Below are positions 55,669 to 64,000 of a DNA stretch of 64,000 nucleotides, in pieces. The translations under genes and the position numbers were made by a program. A model generated the notes under the pieces. The model was given only the letters and a program-made list of their open reading frames with translations. It was not told where the DNA came from and did no database searches. Source of the DNA: Teretinema zuelzerae (GTDB taxonomy: Bacteria; Spirochaetota; Spirochaetia; Treponematales; Treponemataceae); assembly GCF_021021555.1 (NCBI RefSeq), contig NZ_JAINWA010000001.1:186001-250000 (forward strand). The letters run 5' to 3'. Numbering within the stretch: position 1 is the stretch's first letter; every line of letters begins with the position of its first letter.

Positions 55669-56891
55669 ACGCCCTCCTTGTGTGCGACAGTAGAAAAGCC
55701 TCGAAGACGTTTTATCACCGGAGGCATCTGTTCAAGTACATAGTCTATTTCTTCATCGGTCGTGGTGAGTCCCAGACTGAAGCGGATCGATCCGTGCGCG
55801 AGTTCGGGACCGACTCCGGTCGCCATAAGCACATGCGACGGCTCAAGGCTTCCTGAAGCGCAAGCCGAGCCGGTCGAAACGGAAATGCCCTTCAGATCGA
55901 GCATCAGCAGAATCGCTTCGCCCTCCGCACCGGGAAATGAAACATTCAGGGTGTTGGGAAGAACCTGATCAGGATGTCCGTTTATCCTGATGTCGGGAAT
56001 CGCCTCAAGGAAACCGTCCCGAAGCTTGTTCCGCATCCGGCGAAGACTTGCTTCATAATCGTTCAATCCCTCCGCAGCCAGGCGCGCCGCTTCTCCGAAG
56101 GCGATGATCGAGGGAGAATTATAGGTTCCCGCCCGCAGGCCCTTTTCCTGATGTCCGCCCTTAATGAACGATTCCAGGGGGGCGCCTTTTTTTACATAGA
56201 GGGCGCCCACGCCCTTCGGTCCGTATATTTTATGAGCTGAAAGCGTCAAATAATCGACATCCAGAGCTTTCACGTCGACCGGTATTTTTCCCGCCGCTTG
56301 CACGGCGTCGGTGTGAAACAGAGCTCCCGCCTCGTGAGCCAGAGAAGACAAGAGCCGAATATCCTGAATTGTCCCGATTTCATTGTTCGCCATCATGACG
56401 GAAACGAGGAGCGGCCGATCTTCAAGCCGTGCCGAAGAAGCCGCGGCTGACAGCATTGCTTTATAGGACTCGAGTACGATCATTCCTTCAGGGTCTACCG
56501 GAATTTGCTTCACTGTAAATCCGAGAAACTCCAACCGCTTCGCCGACTCCATCACGCACGGATGTTCTATAGCCGAAATGAAAACGGTTTTTCTTCCGCC
56601 GTACAGCTCCTTCAACCGTCCTGTATGTACAAGAGCCGGAGAAGAAACGGTATTGAAAACGGTATTGTTCGACTCTGAACCGCCTGATGTAAAAATAATC
56701 TCGTCAGGATCAGAGCCTATAAGCGATGCGACTTGCTCCCTCGCCGCGAATACATTCTTCGCTACGATCCGCCCGTCCTCGTGCATGCTCGAAGCGTTCG
56801 CGTACTGCGTCAATGCGGTAAACAAAGTCTCCCGAACCTGCGGATTCAAGGGCGTCGTCGCGTTAAAATCAAGATATATGCGTTCTTTCAT
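55665..56891 (-). CDS. cysteine desulfurase (NifS/IscS family)
   Basis: A PLP enzyme that takes sulfur from cysteine and passes it to the scaffold. The protein has 408 residues. FNATTPLNP at the N-terminus, HTDAVQAAG (193-201), the PLP lysine in SAHKIYGPKG (Lys221) and the persulfide cysteine in STGSACASG (Cys344) are all present. The long loop carrying the cysteine is the class I (NifS/IscS) type. There is no clear Shine-Dalgarno; a small hairpin (GGGTT/AACCC) lies just before the ATG. Coupled to the nifU-like gene by ATGA. Confidence 0.93.
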   Translation of the reverse strand: MKERIYLDFNATTPLNPQVRETLFTALTQYANASSMHEDGRIVAKNVFAAREQVASLIGSDPDEIIFTSGGSESNNTVFNTVSSPALVHTGRLKELYGGRKTVFISAIEHPCVMESAKRLEFLGFTVKQIPVDPEGMIVLESYKAMLSAAASSARLEDRPLLVSVMMANNEIGTIQDIRLLSSLAHEAGALFHTDAVQAAGKIPVDVKALDVDYLTLSAHKIYGPKGVGALYVKKGAPLESFIKGGHQEKGLRAGTYNSPSIIAFGEAARLAAEGLNDYEASLRRMRNKLRDGFLEAIPDIRINGHPDQVLPNTLNVSFPGAEGEAILLMLDLKGISVSTGSACASGSLEPSHVLMATGVGPELAHGSIRFSLGLTTTDEEIDYVLEQMPPVIKRLRGFSTVAHKEGV

Positions 56892-56951
56892 GTTGTTAGG
56901 GTTCAGAAACCCACCCCCCTCACGGATAACTTCAGCAGCCCGCGCCCAGTA

Positions 56952-56980
56952 AATATACTAAAACAGGTCGCAAGTGCCAA
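56952..56980 (-). promoter_or_regulatory. candidate sigma70 promoter of nifS-nifU
   Basis: Minus strand TTGGCA (56980-56975), a 17-base spacer and TATATT (56957-56952), about 54 bases before the nifS ATG. It faces the divergent phosphohexomutase promoter. Confidence 0.6.
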
Positions 56981-57015
56981 TGGGAAAGCGATGCAAATGC
57001 AACACTCTCGTCAAG

Positions 57016-57044
57016 TTGAGCAAAAAAGGACGATATGGTAACAT
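57016..57044 (+). promoter_or_regulatory. candidate promoter of the second phosphohexomutase gene
   Basis: TTGAGC (57016-57021), a 17-base spacer and TAACAT (57039-57044). It covers the first in-frame ATG at 57035, which favours the ATG at 57068. Confidence 0.5.
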
Positions 57045-57067
57045 TTCGAAAAATCGGAGGTGCTCGC

Positions 57068-59002
57068 ATGCCGCACGCAAATATAGCTTTTTCGGAATTC
57101 GCCGACTCGCACGATTCCTTGCTCTCAAGCCCTCTTCCTTCGTATGACGATGTGCAGAACGCATTTTCTCCGCTGATTTTATCCGCTTCAGGATGGAGAA
57201 AACCGTTTGCCGAATCCGGTGCGGACGAAGATCCGTCTCCGACGATAGGCAAGGCCAATACCGTGCTCGCGGTTCATATGGCCGCGGCCTTCGCCGAATA
57301 TCTTCATGCGAAAACGCCGCACCGCAAGCCCCGCATCGTTGTGGCTCTCGATTCGAGGCCGACTGGCATTCAATTAGCCGATGCGATGTGCAGAGCATTC
57401 ATCGCTTCGGATATCGAGGTCCATTTCCCCTCCATAGCCGCGGCTCCGGAGGCGATGGCCTACGCCCGCTCGTTCGACGGCTTCGCCTATATCTCGGCGA
57501 GCCACAATCCGATAGCGCATAACGGCGTCAAATTCGGGCTCGACGACGGAGGAGTGCTTCCCGGACAGGAGGTGGCGATCCTTATCAAGCGCTTTACCGA
57601 GGCATGCCGGGATCCCGGCACCGTCGACAAGGCGAACACGCTTTTATCCGCCTGTCCGCGCGACGCGCTTGCGGCAGTCCGAAAAGAGTCTGAAGCGGAA
57701 AAAAAAGCGTGCCTCGAAGCCTATGAACGGTTCGCGCGTACGGTCATCTCCGGCCGCGACGAAGAAGAACTTATACAGCCGTTCTTCGAGCTGATACGGA
57801 GTTCCGCCCGAAAACTCAAGGAATCGGGAACACCGCTTTCGGTCGTGGCAGATTTCAACGGAAGCGCGCGGGCGTCGTCGATCGACAAATCCTTTATGGA
57901 ATCGTGCGGAATCGGCTTTTTCAGCATCAATTCTGAAACCGGCAAGATCGCGCACAGAATCGTTCCGGAAGGAGAAAGCCTCTCGTATTGCGCGGAGGAA
58001 TTGAAACGGCTGCGGACAGCAGGATCCACCGCGGAAGAAAGAAACACCGTTCTCGGCTATATGCCGGACTGCGACGGGGACCGGGGAAACATCGTTTTCT
58101 GGAATGAAGAAACCGGCGAGGCGGAAATTCTGCAGGCGCAGGAGGTTTTCGCGCTTTCCGTAGTCGCAGAGCTCTCCCATCTATTCCATCAGAAAATCAT
58201 TGCACGGGTTCCGGGATCTCCCTGCGAGCCTCCTGCCGCCGTCGTCGTCAACGATCCGACATCCCTTATGATCGAAAGCATCGCCGAAAAATTCGGGGTG
58301 TCCGTAGCGCGGGCCGAAGTCGGAGAGGCGAACGTGGTAAACCTCGCGCGGGAGTACCGTTCAAAGGGATACATCGTCAGGATACTGGGAGAAGGGTCCA
58401 ACGGCGGAAACATCACACACCCGGCGGCCGTGCGCGACCCCTTGAATACCCTGTTCGCCCTGCTCAAAATGCTCATCATCCGGGACGATGCCGACGGTCC
58501 GGGACTCTATCATCTCTGGTGCGCCGCGTCGGGACAGGAGCATCTGTATCGCGAGAATTTCACGCTGAACGACATCAGAAAAAGCCTCCCTTCATGGGTA
58601 ACCACTTCCGTATTCGAAGCCGACGCCATGCTCAGAATAACGACGCTCGACCACGGCGAATTAAAGAGGAAGTTCCAGAACGTATTCCTCAGGGAATGGA
58701 AAGCAAAGAAAGACTCTCTGGCCGCCGAGTTCGAATTTGCGGATTGGACGGCCATATCGAATAATGGAGTAACAGAGACCAGGGGAATCGGCGATTTCGG
58801 AGAGTCGGGAAAAGGCGGATTGAAAATCCAGTTTCTCGACCGTCAGGAAAACCCGGCCGGCTATCTGTGGATGAGGGGCTCGGGCACCGAGCCGGTATTC
58901 AGAATACTCGCGGATTGCCGCGGAACCGACGTCAGCAAGGAACGAAGGCTCCTGGAATGGCTGACCGCCATGGTACTTGAGGCTGATCGAGAAATAGTAT
59001 AG
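57068..59002 (+). CDS. phosphohexomutase-family protein (divergent)
   Basis: An alpha-D-phosphohexomutase of 644 residues, larger than usual and only distantly like the enzyme at 7207. The phosphoserine loop ISASHNP, the metal loop PDCDGDRGN and the phosphate loop RGSGTEPVFRI are all present, so it may be active on a sugar phosphate; the sugar-binding loop reads ILGEGSNGGN instead of the GYEESG type, which points to a different substrate. The start at ATG 57068 is supported by GGAGGT at a 7-base spacing. Downstream, 28 bases away, is the PUR-alpha type gene on the same strand. Confidence 0.82.
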   Translation: MPHANIAFSEFADSHDSLLSSPLPSYDDVQNAFSPLILSASGWRKPFAESGADEDPSPTIGKANTVLAVHMAAAFAEYLHAKTPHRKPRIVVALDSRPTGIQLADAMCRAFIASDIEVHFPSIAAAPEAMAYARSFDGFAYISASHNPIAHNGVKFGLDDGGVLPGQEVAILIKRFTEACRDPGTVDKANTLLSACPRDALAAVRKESEAEKKACLEAYERFARTVISGRDEEELIQPFFELIRSSARKLKESGTPLSVVADFNGSARASSIDKSFMESCGIGFFSINSETGKIAHRIVPEGESLSYCAEELKRLRTAGSTAEERNTVLGYMPDCDGDRGNIVFWNEETGEAEILQAQEVFALSVVAELSHLFHQKIIARVPGSPCEPPAAVVVNDPTSLMIESIAEKFGVSVARAEVGEANVVNLAREYRSKGYIVRILGEGSNGGNITHPAAVRDPLNTLFALLKMLIIRDDADGPGLYHLWCAASGQEHLYRENFTLNDIRKSLPSWVTTSVFEADAMLRITTLDHGELKRKFQNVFLREWKAKKDSLAAEFEFADWTAISNNGVTETRGIGDFGESGKGGLKIQFLDRQENPAGYLWMRGSGTEPVFRILADCRGTDVSKERRLLEWLTAMVLEADREIV

Positions 59003-59030
59003 TATCGGCTTACTAAGGAAGGATGTGATT

Positions 59031-59441
59031 ATGGGTGTACGCGGAGAACTCTTTACGACGGAGGTCTCACTTGACAACCGGACCTACTTTTTCAATGTTA
59101 AGGAAAACAGGACCGGAGATGTTTTTTTGCAGGTAGTCGAGAGCAAAAGCCTCGAGGGAACGGGATTTGACAGGCATGCTATCGTGGTTTTCGAAGACGA
59201 CATGCAGCGTTTCCTTCAGGGACTTGAAAACACCCTGAAATTCATCGAAAAAACCCGAAAGGAAAAGCTGAAGGCCGGCGCCGCTAAACCGGCTGCCGCC
59301 AAAAAAAAGGTGTATCGCAAGAATCCCGACGGAGAGACAACCCGCGCGCCGAGAAACGCCGAAAGCTCCGGAGAGAAAACCCCGAGAGCCGCTCCCAGAC
59401 GGGTAAAAGTAATCAGTAAAAAAGATCAGGAAAAGAAATAA
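59031..59441 (+). CDS. PUR-alpha type nucleic-acid-binding protein (DUF3276, BpuR-like)
   Basis: A 136-residue protein. Residues about 1-75 form one PUR repeat (VRGELFTTEVSLDN, YFFNVKENRTGDVFLQVVES, DRHAIVVFEDDMQRFLQGL), the DUF3276 family found in spirochetes and Bacteroidetes. The Borrelia homologue BpuR binds DNA and RNA and represses translation or transcription of its targets. The tail (about 80-136) is rich in Lys, Arg, Ala and Pro and disordered in character, and would add nucleic-acid affinity. The start at ATG 59031 has AAGGAAGGA 7 bases upstream; a GTG two codons earlier is less likely. Confidence 0.85.
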   Translation: MGVRGELFTTEVSLDNRTYFFNVKENRTGDVFLQVVESKSLEGTGFDRHAIVVFEDDMQRFLQGLENTLKFIEKTRKEKLKAGAAKPAAAKKKVYRKNPDGETTRAPRNAESSGEKTPRAAPRRVKVISKKDQEKK

Positions 59442-59446
59442 AAAGC

Positions 59447-59473
59447 CGCGGAACCGCAAGGGTTTCGCCTGCG
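59447..59473 (+). terminator. weak hairpin after the PUR-alpha gene
   Basis: A stem with arms like GCGGAACC and GGTTTCGC stands just after the stop. The T-run behind it is short, so termination is only possible. Confidence 0.35.
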
Positions 59474-59491
59474 TTTATCGGCGCTCTGCCG

Positions 59492-60118
59492 TTAAAAGAG
59501 AGAAAGCTGGCCTTCGCCCTTCAAACGGAAACTATTCCGCTGAATGGGAGAAGGCCCGTTTTGTTTTAAAGCTTCTATATGGGCCTTGGTCGGATACCCC
59601 ATATGGCTATCATAGCCGTATTCCGGATAAAGCCAGCTGTATCGAGTCATCATGCGGTCGCGGGCTGTTTTCGCCAATATCGACGCTGCCATAACTTCAG
59701 CATATGTTCCGTCTGCCTTAGGTTCCGCTCGTATAGACCGGGCTCCGATGACGGGTTTGTGGAGTCCGTCTACTACCGCGTCGATGAAAAAAACGTCTCG
59801 GGTCACGTGGGCGCCGCGCAAGCGTTCGAGCATCCGATCCCAGGCTCTCGACATGGCGAGAAGCGATGCCTGCAGAATATTAATCTCGTCGATTTCGGCG
59901 GCAGAGGCCCATCCGATGCCCCAGGACAGAGAACCTCTGTAAACAGCTTCCATAGCGATAGCGAGTTTTTTGGGTGATAGTTTTTTCGAGTCGTTTAATA
60001 CGGATACGTCGAAATCCGGAGACAGTATCACCGCGGCTGCGCATACTGGACCCGCCAACGGGCCTCGTCCGGCTTCGTCCAAACCGCAGGAAAAAACGAT
60101 AGGATCTTCTACGCTCAC
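59492..60118 (-). CDS. rnhB: ribonuclease HII
   Basis: Cuts RNA in RNA-DNA hybrids, including single ribonucleotides in DNA. The 208 residues are the normal size. The first acidic pair is in CGLDEAGRGPLAGPV (Asp14, Glu15), the next Asp is in FFIDAVVDGL, and KAHIEAL and GPSPIQRNSF mark the C-terminus; the GRG substrate motif is present. It shares 4 bases with the upstream 909-residue secreted protein gene, an odd partner, so coupling is probably only positional. Confidence 0.95.
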   Translation of the reverse strand: MSVEDPIVFSCGLDEAGRGPLAGPVCAAAVILSPDFDVSVLNDSKKLSPKKLAIAMEAVYRGSLSWGIGWASAAEIDEINILQASLLAMSRAWDRMLERLRGAHVTRDVFFIDAVVDGLHKPVIGARSIRAEPKADGTYAEVMAASILAKTARDRMMTRYSWLYPEYGYDSHMGYPTKAHIEALKQNGPSPIQRNSFRLKGEGQLSLF

Positions 60119-62844
60119 CGCGAAGCCCCCGGGCCGCCGACGACGGCGCGGAATCCGCCGGCTGTTATCGCGTCCGCGCCGGAAAGAACCGAGTTTCTAT
60201 CGATCCATACGGCGTACGGAAGCGGACCCTCGTTTTTATCGGGAAGACTCAAGGCGCCGGTAGTAAATCGCGAATCCCGAATAGCCGCCTGCGCCGCGGC
60301 CTGAGAGAACGCATCGGTATTCGAGCCGCGAAGCGTAAGTCGATCGGCGTCGATCCGCGACGACCATGCTTCAAGGGCGCGGCCAGCCGTTTCGGCAAAC
60401 ACTGAGATAGAGGAATTCCGAATTAGCGCGCGGCTTGCCCGGAGGCTCACCGGGGAGGCCACGGAGCCTGATGCTATCAGTTCGCATCCGTCGATTCCGA
60501 TTTCCGATCCCTGCGAATCAATAATTTGGGCGTATTCGTCCGAAACGGATTCGAAACCGGATCGCTCAAAAACCAATCGGGAATCGGTGCACCGGATAAT
60601 CGGATTTCCGCCGCGATCTGAAAGCTTCCAGGTCGACGAGCGGGAAAGAAACGTCGACGAAATCAGGTCGATCAAGGCCGAACCGGTAGAGCGAGAATCG
60701 GCAGGAGAGAGCGAGGACTCAGAGCGCTCGTCTTTGCTCAGAGCGCACTGAAGAACCGATAGCGAACCGTCCCGAATCGCGAGAGCTCCGTCTTTTGAAA
60801 AATCGATGGACGAACCGTTTCCGTACAAAACTAGATCGGCGGTTATCGCGTGCTTGCGGGTTATCATGTGATTTCCGGCAAGATAGACCCGCCATAGCCC
60901 GTCCGGGGAGACTGCGTCCAAAGCCGAATCGAGATCCGTAAATCTTGAATCCGGCAAATCGGCGGAATCATCGGCGGCGTGCGCCGTCGAATCTACGAAC
61001 AAGGCATTGAGATCGACTCGAAGAGCGAAGGTATTCGGAGAACTTCTGTTGCCGGCAGCGTCTACTGAAGAAATAGTTACCGCGTAGTCGACCGGAGATC
61101 CTTCGCTTCCTTCCAGGATATACGAGGAAGCTTCGCGCCGCCACGGTCCGTTTTCAATCGAAACAACGACCGAATCCGTACCTTCCGGGGTGAATCGCAC
61201 CGGCGATCTCGACCAGGAAAGTTCTGAAGGCAGGCCCGAAAGCGGGGTTTTCGGAGCTTTACGGTCGATGTCGAAGCGCACAGGAATTTCTCCATGCACG
61301 ACGCCGTCGAGTAAAACCGTAAACAGAAGGGAAAACCGGTACTCGGCATCCTGAGGGACTTCGAACACTTGACTGGAAGGCGCCTGGACTGAGCCCTGTG
61401 AAAGCGATGAAAAAAAAGCAGAACCGGATGAAAGACGATATTGGTACGGCCCGGACGGAAGCGAAATAAACACCGGTTCACGCGAAACGCCGGAAGGGGG
61501 AGCTCCGGTTATAGCGGGAACTGGAGGCAAATCAAGACGTTGCACTTCGCCGGAACGGAGCGCGGGAGAATACCAGAAAAGAGTTTCGCTTCTCTCGCGC
61601 TGAAAAAACAAGGGGTCTTCGTAGCGGCTCCATTTCCGTCCGTCCAAGGAATAAAAAACCGGGGTTTTATCGGGAAAGGAAACGAAATTCCAGGAATTGA
61701 CGAACGGCTGAACAAGCGGCGTAGTTTGGTTCTCCGATGCAGGAGAAGCCTCATTCGACCGGCCCCCCTCGAAAGCGCGGCACAGCCATCTGAAAACACC
61801 TTCCTCGTTTTTCATAATCAGGGGATACACCGTTTCCGCTCCCTGCACAGCGGAGAAAGAAAGGGTTTTACCGCCCGCGTTATGGGGAATCTCATCGCCG
61901 ATCGAATAGGTAAACCCGTAGGGTATGCGTACCTCTGCGAATCCGCCGAGCTCGACGAGAGGAGAGGAGAAATCAAGAGATCCGAGATCGGGAAGAGGGA
62001 GCGGTTCGACCGAATAGGAAATCGACTCATCCCAGGCCCTGCCGAGGGAATTCCGCGCGCTTATGCGGACCAAAAGGGATCCTTCGGCGTCGATGAGAAC
62101 CGGCTCGCTGTACTCGACTCCGGAAACCGCCGGATCGGAGCCGTCCAGCGTGTATCTGATTTCTGCGCCCGCGGCGGCTTCGATATACAGAGGCTGAGCA
62201 TTATTCCATACGCCCGGAAGAGGACTCACGATTTTGTACGGTTTTGCGCGCGAGTCGGGAAGAGTGAAATCGGGAGAGCTCGGCTCGCTCCGGTTTCCGG
62301 ACGCGTCGATCCCCCAGGCGACCATACGCGCGCCGGAAGGGAGGAAAAAGGACGATCCTGAAGGAACAGATTCCGTGGAGAAAGCCTTCGCGAGCGGATG
62401 ATATGTTCTGATCTCGACCCTACCCGGCTCCGAGAGAGTACAAACCACCAGCCTGCCGCCTTCGATATTTTCAAACGAGTAACGAGGAGGTTGCGGAGGT
62501 TTCCGATCGATTATCCAGAGAAAAGAATCTTCCCTGATATATTTAGAATCCGGTTCGATATTGAATAAGCGAGCCCGTACTTGATACCGGATTTCTTCGT
62601 CCGCGGCGCCGGTCAAAAATACGGGGGATTGATAGGGAGTGAATGTATCTCCGTTTATGCTTAACTCCAACCGGTGTTTATGTGAATAGGAAAAAAAAAG
62701 ATTTTGGGGAATCCGGTACGATCCGGGAGAAACCGAGGGCGTCGGGACTGCAGGGGCAGAAAGCGCGCCCGCCGCCGGAGACTGGGAAAGAAGAGGCAAC
62801 GCAAGTCCCGCAAAAATGGCCAGAAAAGCCGTTCGCAGTGTCAC
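60115..62844 (-). CDS. large secreted protein with chitobiase-like and beta-helix regions
   Basis: A 909-residue exported protein with a signal peptide at about 1-26. The N-terminal 600 residues hold repeated Ig/FN3-like modules, at least one with the chitobiase/hexosaminidase C-terminal signature (AEIRYTLDGSDPAVSG, about 230). The C-terminal 300 residues (after STAHAADDSADLPDSRF) read like a right-handed parallel beta-helix, with repeats such as LVLYGNGSSIDFSKDG and short strand-turn units listing fixed strings. Such proteins lie at the cell surface or in the periplasm and bind glycans or partners. No enzyme active site is recognised. It is 16 bases after the phosphoribosyltransferase gene and overlaps rnhB by 4. 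Confidence 0.72.
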   Translation of the reverse strand: MTLRTAFLAIFAGLALPLLSQSPAAGALSAPAVPTPSVSPGSYRIPQNLFFSYSHKHRLELSINGDTFTPYQSPVFLTGAADEEIRYQVRARLFNIEPDSKYIREDSFLWIIDRKPPQPPRYSFENIEGGRLVVCTLSEPGRVEIRTYHPLAKAFSTESVPSGSSFFLPSGARMVAWGIDASGNRSEPSSPDFTLPDSRAKPYKIVSPLPGVWNNAQPLYIEAAAGAEIRYTLDGSDPAVSGVEYSEPVLIDAEGSLLVRISARNSLGRAWDESISYSVEPLPLPDLGSLDFSSPLVELGGFAEVRIPYGFTYSIGDEIPHNAGGKTLSFSAVQGAETVYPLIMKNEEGVFRWLCRAFEGGRSNEASPASENQTTPLVQPFVNSWNFVSFPDKTPVFYSLDGRKWSRYEDPLFFQRERSETLFWYSPALRSGEVQRLDLPPVPAITGAPPSGVSREPVFISLPSGPYQYRLSSGSAFFSSLSQGSVQAPSSQVFEVPQDAEYRFSLLFTVLLDGVVHGEIPVRFDIDRKAPKTPLSGLPSELSWSRSPVRFTPEGTDSVVVSIENGPWRREASSYILEGSEGSPVDYAVTISSVDAAGNRSSPNTFALRVDLNALFVDSTAHAADDSADLPDSRFTDLDSALDAVSPDGLWRVYLAGNHMITRKHAITADLVLYGNGSSIDFSKDGALAIRDGSLSVLQCALSKDERSESSLSPADSRSTGSALIDLISSTFLSRSSTWKLSDRGGNPIIRCTDSRLVFERSGFESVSDEYAQIIDSQGSEIGIDGCELIASGSVASPVSLRASRALIRNSSISVFAETAGRALEAWSSRIDADRLTLRGSNTDAFSQAAAQAAIRDSRFTTGALSLPDKNEGPLPYAVWIDRNSVLSGADAITAGGFRAVVGGPGASR

Positions 62845-62860
62845 CCTTCCCTCCTTTCCG

Positions 62861-63472
62861 TCATTTATGTTTATTCAGCGCGGCCAGGATAGGCCGTAAT
62901 TCAGGATCCGCTCGATAATAGTATTCCTCAAGCTCCGTTTCGCTCAAGCCTATCAGTTCATGACTCATATAGTGAATCCAGCAATCCTGATCAGGGCTTC
63001 CGATTTCGTGCTTTCTGCACCAGTAATCGGGCTGGATCGGAAGCTGTTCCTCATGAAAAGAAAAGTACTTGTAGTCGTGCACGGCTACCTTGATATCGTT
63101 TCTTGGTATGCCCTTCTCCAGCAGTATTTCTACCAGATGATTTATAGTCTTTCCGGTGTCGAAAATATCGTCTATAAGAAGAATCTTGTCTCCATGGCGC
63201 AGATGTTCGGGAGAATAGGTCCAGCCGTCGACCATGACCCTGTCGCGCTGGCGGATATCCGAATACGATCTTGCAACCACGGCGGCGTACAGCACAGGAT
63301 GAGCATCCTTTCTGACGATCTTGAAGTATTCGCTTATGACGTTCGCTAAATACGCGCCGCCTCTCAGCGATACATATATTACATCGGGGATGAAACCTTC
63401 CTGATGAATTCGGTATGCCATCTTGAGCGCATTGTTGCGCACCGTTTCATATGTCAGGAATTCCTTATGCAT
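62861..63472 (-). CDS. PRPP-dependent phosphoribosyltransferase
   Basis: A type I phosphoribosyltransferase of 203 residues. The PRPP-binding motif ILLIDDIFDTGKT is at 97-109 (Asp101, Asp102), with the conserved VSLRGGAYLA loop at 34-43 before it. This layout resembles hypoxanthine/xanthine-guanine phosphoribosyltransferases of the Gpt/Hpt type, so purine salvage is the likely role. The C-terminal 60 residues are helical and unusual for the family. The start at 63472 has GAGAGG upstream but with long spacing. It is followed by the large secreted protein and rnhB. Confidence 0.82.
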   Translation of the reverse strand: MHKEFLTYETVRNNALKMAYRIHQEGFIPDVIYVSLRGGAYLANVISEYFKIVRKDAHPVLYAAVVARSYSDIRQRDRVMVDGWTYSPEHLRHGDKILLIDDIFDTGKTINHLVEILLEKGIPRNDIKVAVHDYKYFSFHEEQLPIQPDYWCRKHEIGSPDQDCWIHYMSHELIGLSETELEEYYYRADPELRPILAALNKHK

Positions 63473-63494
63473 TATCTACACCTCTCATCCAATC

Positions 63495-63523
63495 ACTGTA
63501 ACGTTTTTTCGGCGATTACTCAA
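63495..63523 (-). promoter_or_regulatory. candidate promoter of the phosphoribosyltransferase operon
   Basis: Minus strand TTGAGT (63523-63518), a 17-base spacer and TACAGT (63500-63495), about 23 bases before the ATG. Confidence 0.55.
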
Positions 63524-63588
63524 GGGAAAGCGCTCGACGAGAGAGCGCGGTAGAAGGCTTGACCGTTCTGCCGAACTCTTGCCGAAAC

Positions 63589-63620
63589 GAAAAAAAACCT
63601 CCGGGCGAGCCCGGAGGTTG
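63589..63620 (-). terminator. Rho-independent terminator of the HtrA-type gene
   Basis: A perfect 10-bp GC-rich stem (63597-63606 with 63611-63620, arm AACCTCCGGG) with a 4-base loop; the minus strand runs on into eight T. Confidence 0.9.
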
Positions 63621-63626
63621 GCAACG

Positions 63627-64000
63627 TCAACGCTTGTAGCGCATCGTAGAAACCGTTTGTCCTTCGCGCAGAACGTCGAACCACACTTCCTTCGCGGACT
63701 TGTCGGCGAGCTTCTTATAGAAGTCGGAAATATTCTGAACGTCGGCGTCGTTTATTTTCACGATAACGTCTCCCGACTGAAGCCCCATGACGGCGGCAGC
63801 GCTTTTCGCCTGAACGCCGGCCACAAGGATGCCCTTCTGTTTCGCGTCGATCTTCAGCTCCTTGCGTATGTCTTCGTTGAGGTTGAACGGCATAAACCCG
63901 GGCCACAGCTTGCTGGAATCAGAAACGTTCTTTTCGTTCCGTTCTTCGATCTTTACGTCTATTTTCTTCTCTTTTCCATCGCGAACCACGACGAAAGAAG
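63627..64000 (-). CDS. HtrA/DegP-type serine protease, C-terminal part, cut by window edge
   Basis: Only the last 124 codons are in the window; the frame is open to the right edge. The visible part starts with the end of a PDZ domain (FVVVRDGKEKKIDV) and then a complete second PDZ domain: KGILVAGVQAKSAAAVMGLQSGDVIVKIND with a split at the turn, and FDVLREGQTVSTMRYKR at the end. This is the arrangement of DegP/DegQ periplasmic proteases, where PDZ2 governs cage assembly. The catalytic triad lies outside the window. A strong terminator follows the stop. Confidence 0.8.
   Translation of the reverse strand, partial: SFVVVRDGKEKKIDVKIEERNEKNVSDSSKLWPGFMPFNLNEDIRKELKIDAKQKGILVAGVQAKSAAAVMGLQSGDVIVKINDADVQNISDFYKKLADKSAKEVWFDVLREGQTVSTMRYKR

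Noticed and set aside
61441-62361. Open frame of 306 codons on the plus strand
   Set aside because: It is the antisense of the secreted 909-residue gene, with Arg/Gly-rich composition typical of a shadow frame.

Overview
The window looks like a chromosomal segment of a treponeme-type spirochete (Treponemataceae). The 16S sequence, the rRNA operons that carry one spacer tRNA each (Ala in one, Ile in the others), a UPF0164 (TP0859-like) outer-membrane protein, a PUR-alpha type (DUF3276/BpuR-like) nucleic-acid-binding protein, a Na+-pumping oxaloacetate decarboxylase and a cheW / DegT-like / nadK / recN cluster all fit this. The gene-order resemblance to Treponema pallidum is from memory and was not checked. 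I cannot name a species.

Left arm (1-19.9 kb): a PilZ protein cut by the window edge; a minus-strand run of RNA m5C methyltransferase, RluA-type pseudouridine synthase and a membrane-anchored GH3 hexosaminidase; the oadG-oadA-oadB operon with its own promoter and terminator, divergent from a phosphohexomutase and a DnaQ-type exonuclease; a minus-strand run of cyclic-nucleotide-domain protein, LysM/degenerate LytM protein and RpoD-type sigma factor; an OmpA-family protein; and the minus-strand operon cheW - DegT-like - nadK - recN - helical protein - HD protein.

Centre (19.97-38.3 kb): three complete rRNA operons stand head to tail on the minus strand (16S - tRNA - 23S - 5S, three times). They are not identical. 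The most downstream copy (rrn1) has tRNA-Ala(UGC) and the other two have tRNA-Ile(GAU). rrn2 has its own 16S deletion and a compensated helix change in 23S. The most upstream copy (rrn3) is fed by an unrelated promoter.

Right arm (38.4-64 kb): a TPR protein, a very large receptor-type SpoIIE phosphatase and a 100-residue protein form one minus-strand operon divergent from the UPF0164 porin-like protein. Next come a minus-strand set of pseudouridine synthase, DUF4912 protein and a GH57-fold protein that has lost its catalytic residues; a secreted transglutaminase-like protein; an HTH-EIIA fusion; cytidine deaminase; a membrane beta-propeller with a second degenerate LytM protein; nifS-nifU; a second phosphohexomutase and the PUR-alpha protein; a PRPP-dependent transferase, a 909-residue secreted beta-helix protein and RNase HII; and the C-terminal end of an HtrA-type protease cut by the window edge.

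Functionally the window mixes core information processing (rRNA, rRNA modification, recN, sigma factor, RNase HII), Na+-linked energy metabolism and envelope proteins. The least explained parts are the tandem rRNA array, the inactive-looking GH57/DUF4912 pair, two inactive LytM proteins and the giant phosphatase receptor. No mobile elements, CRISPR arrays or phage genes were seen. All promoters and terminators below were called by eye.
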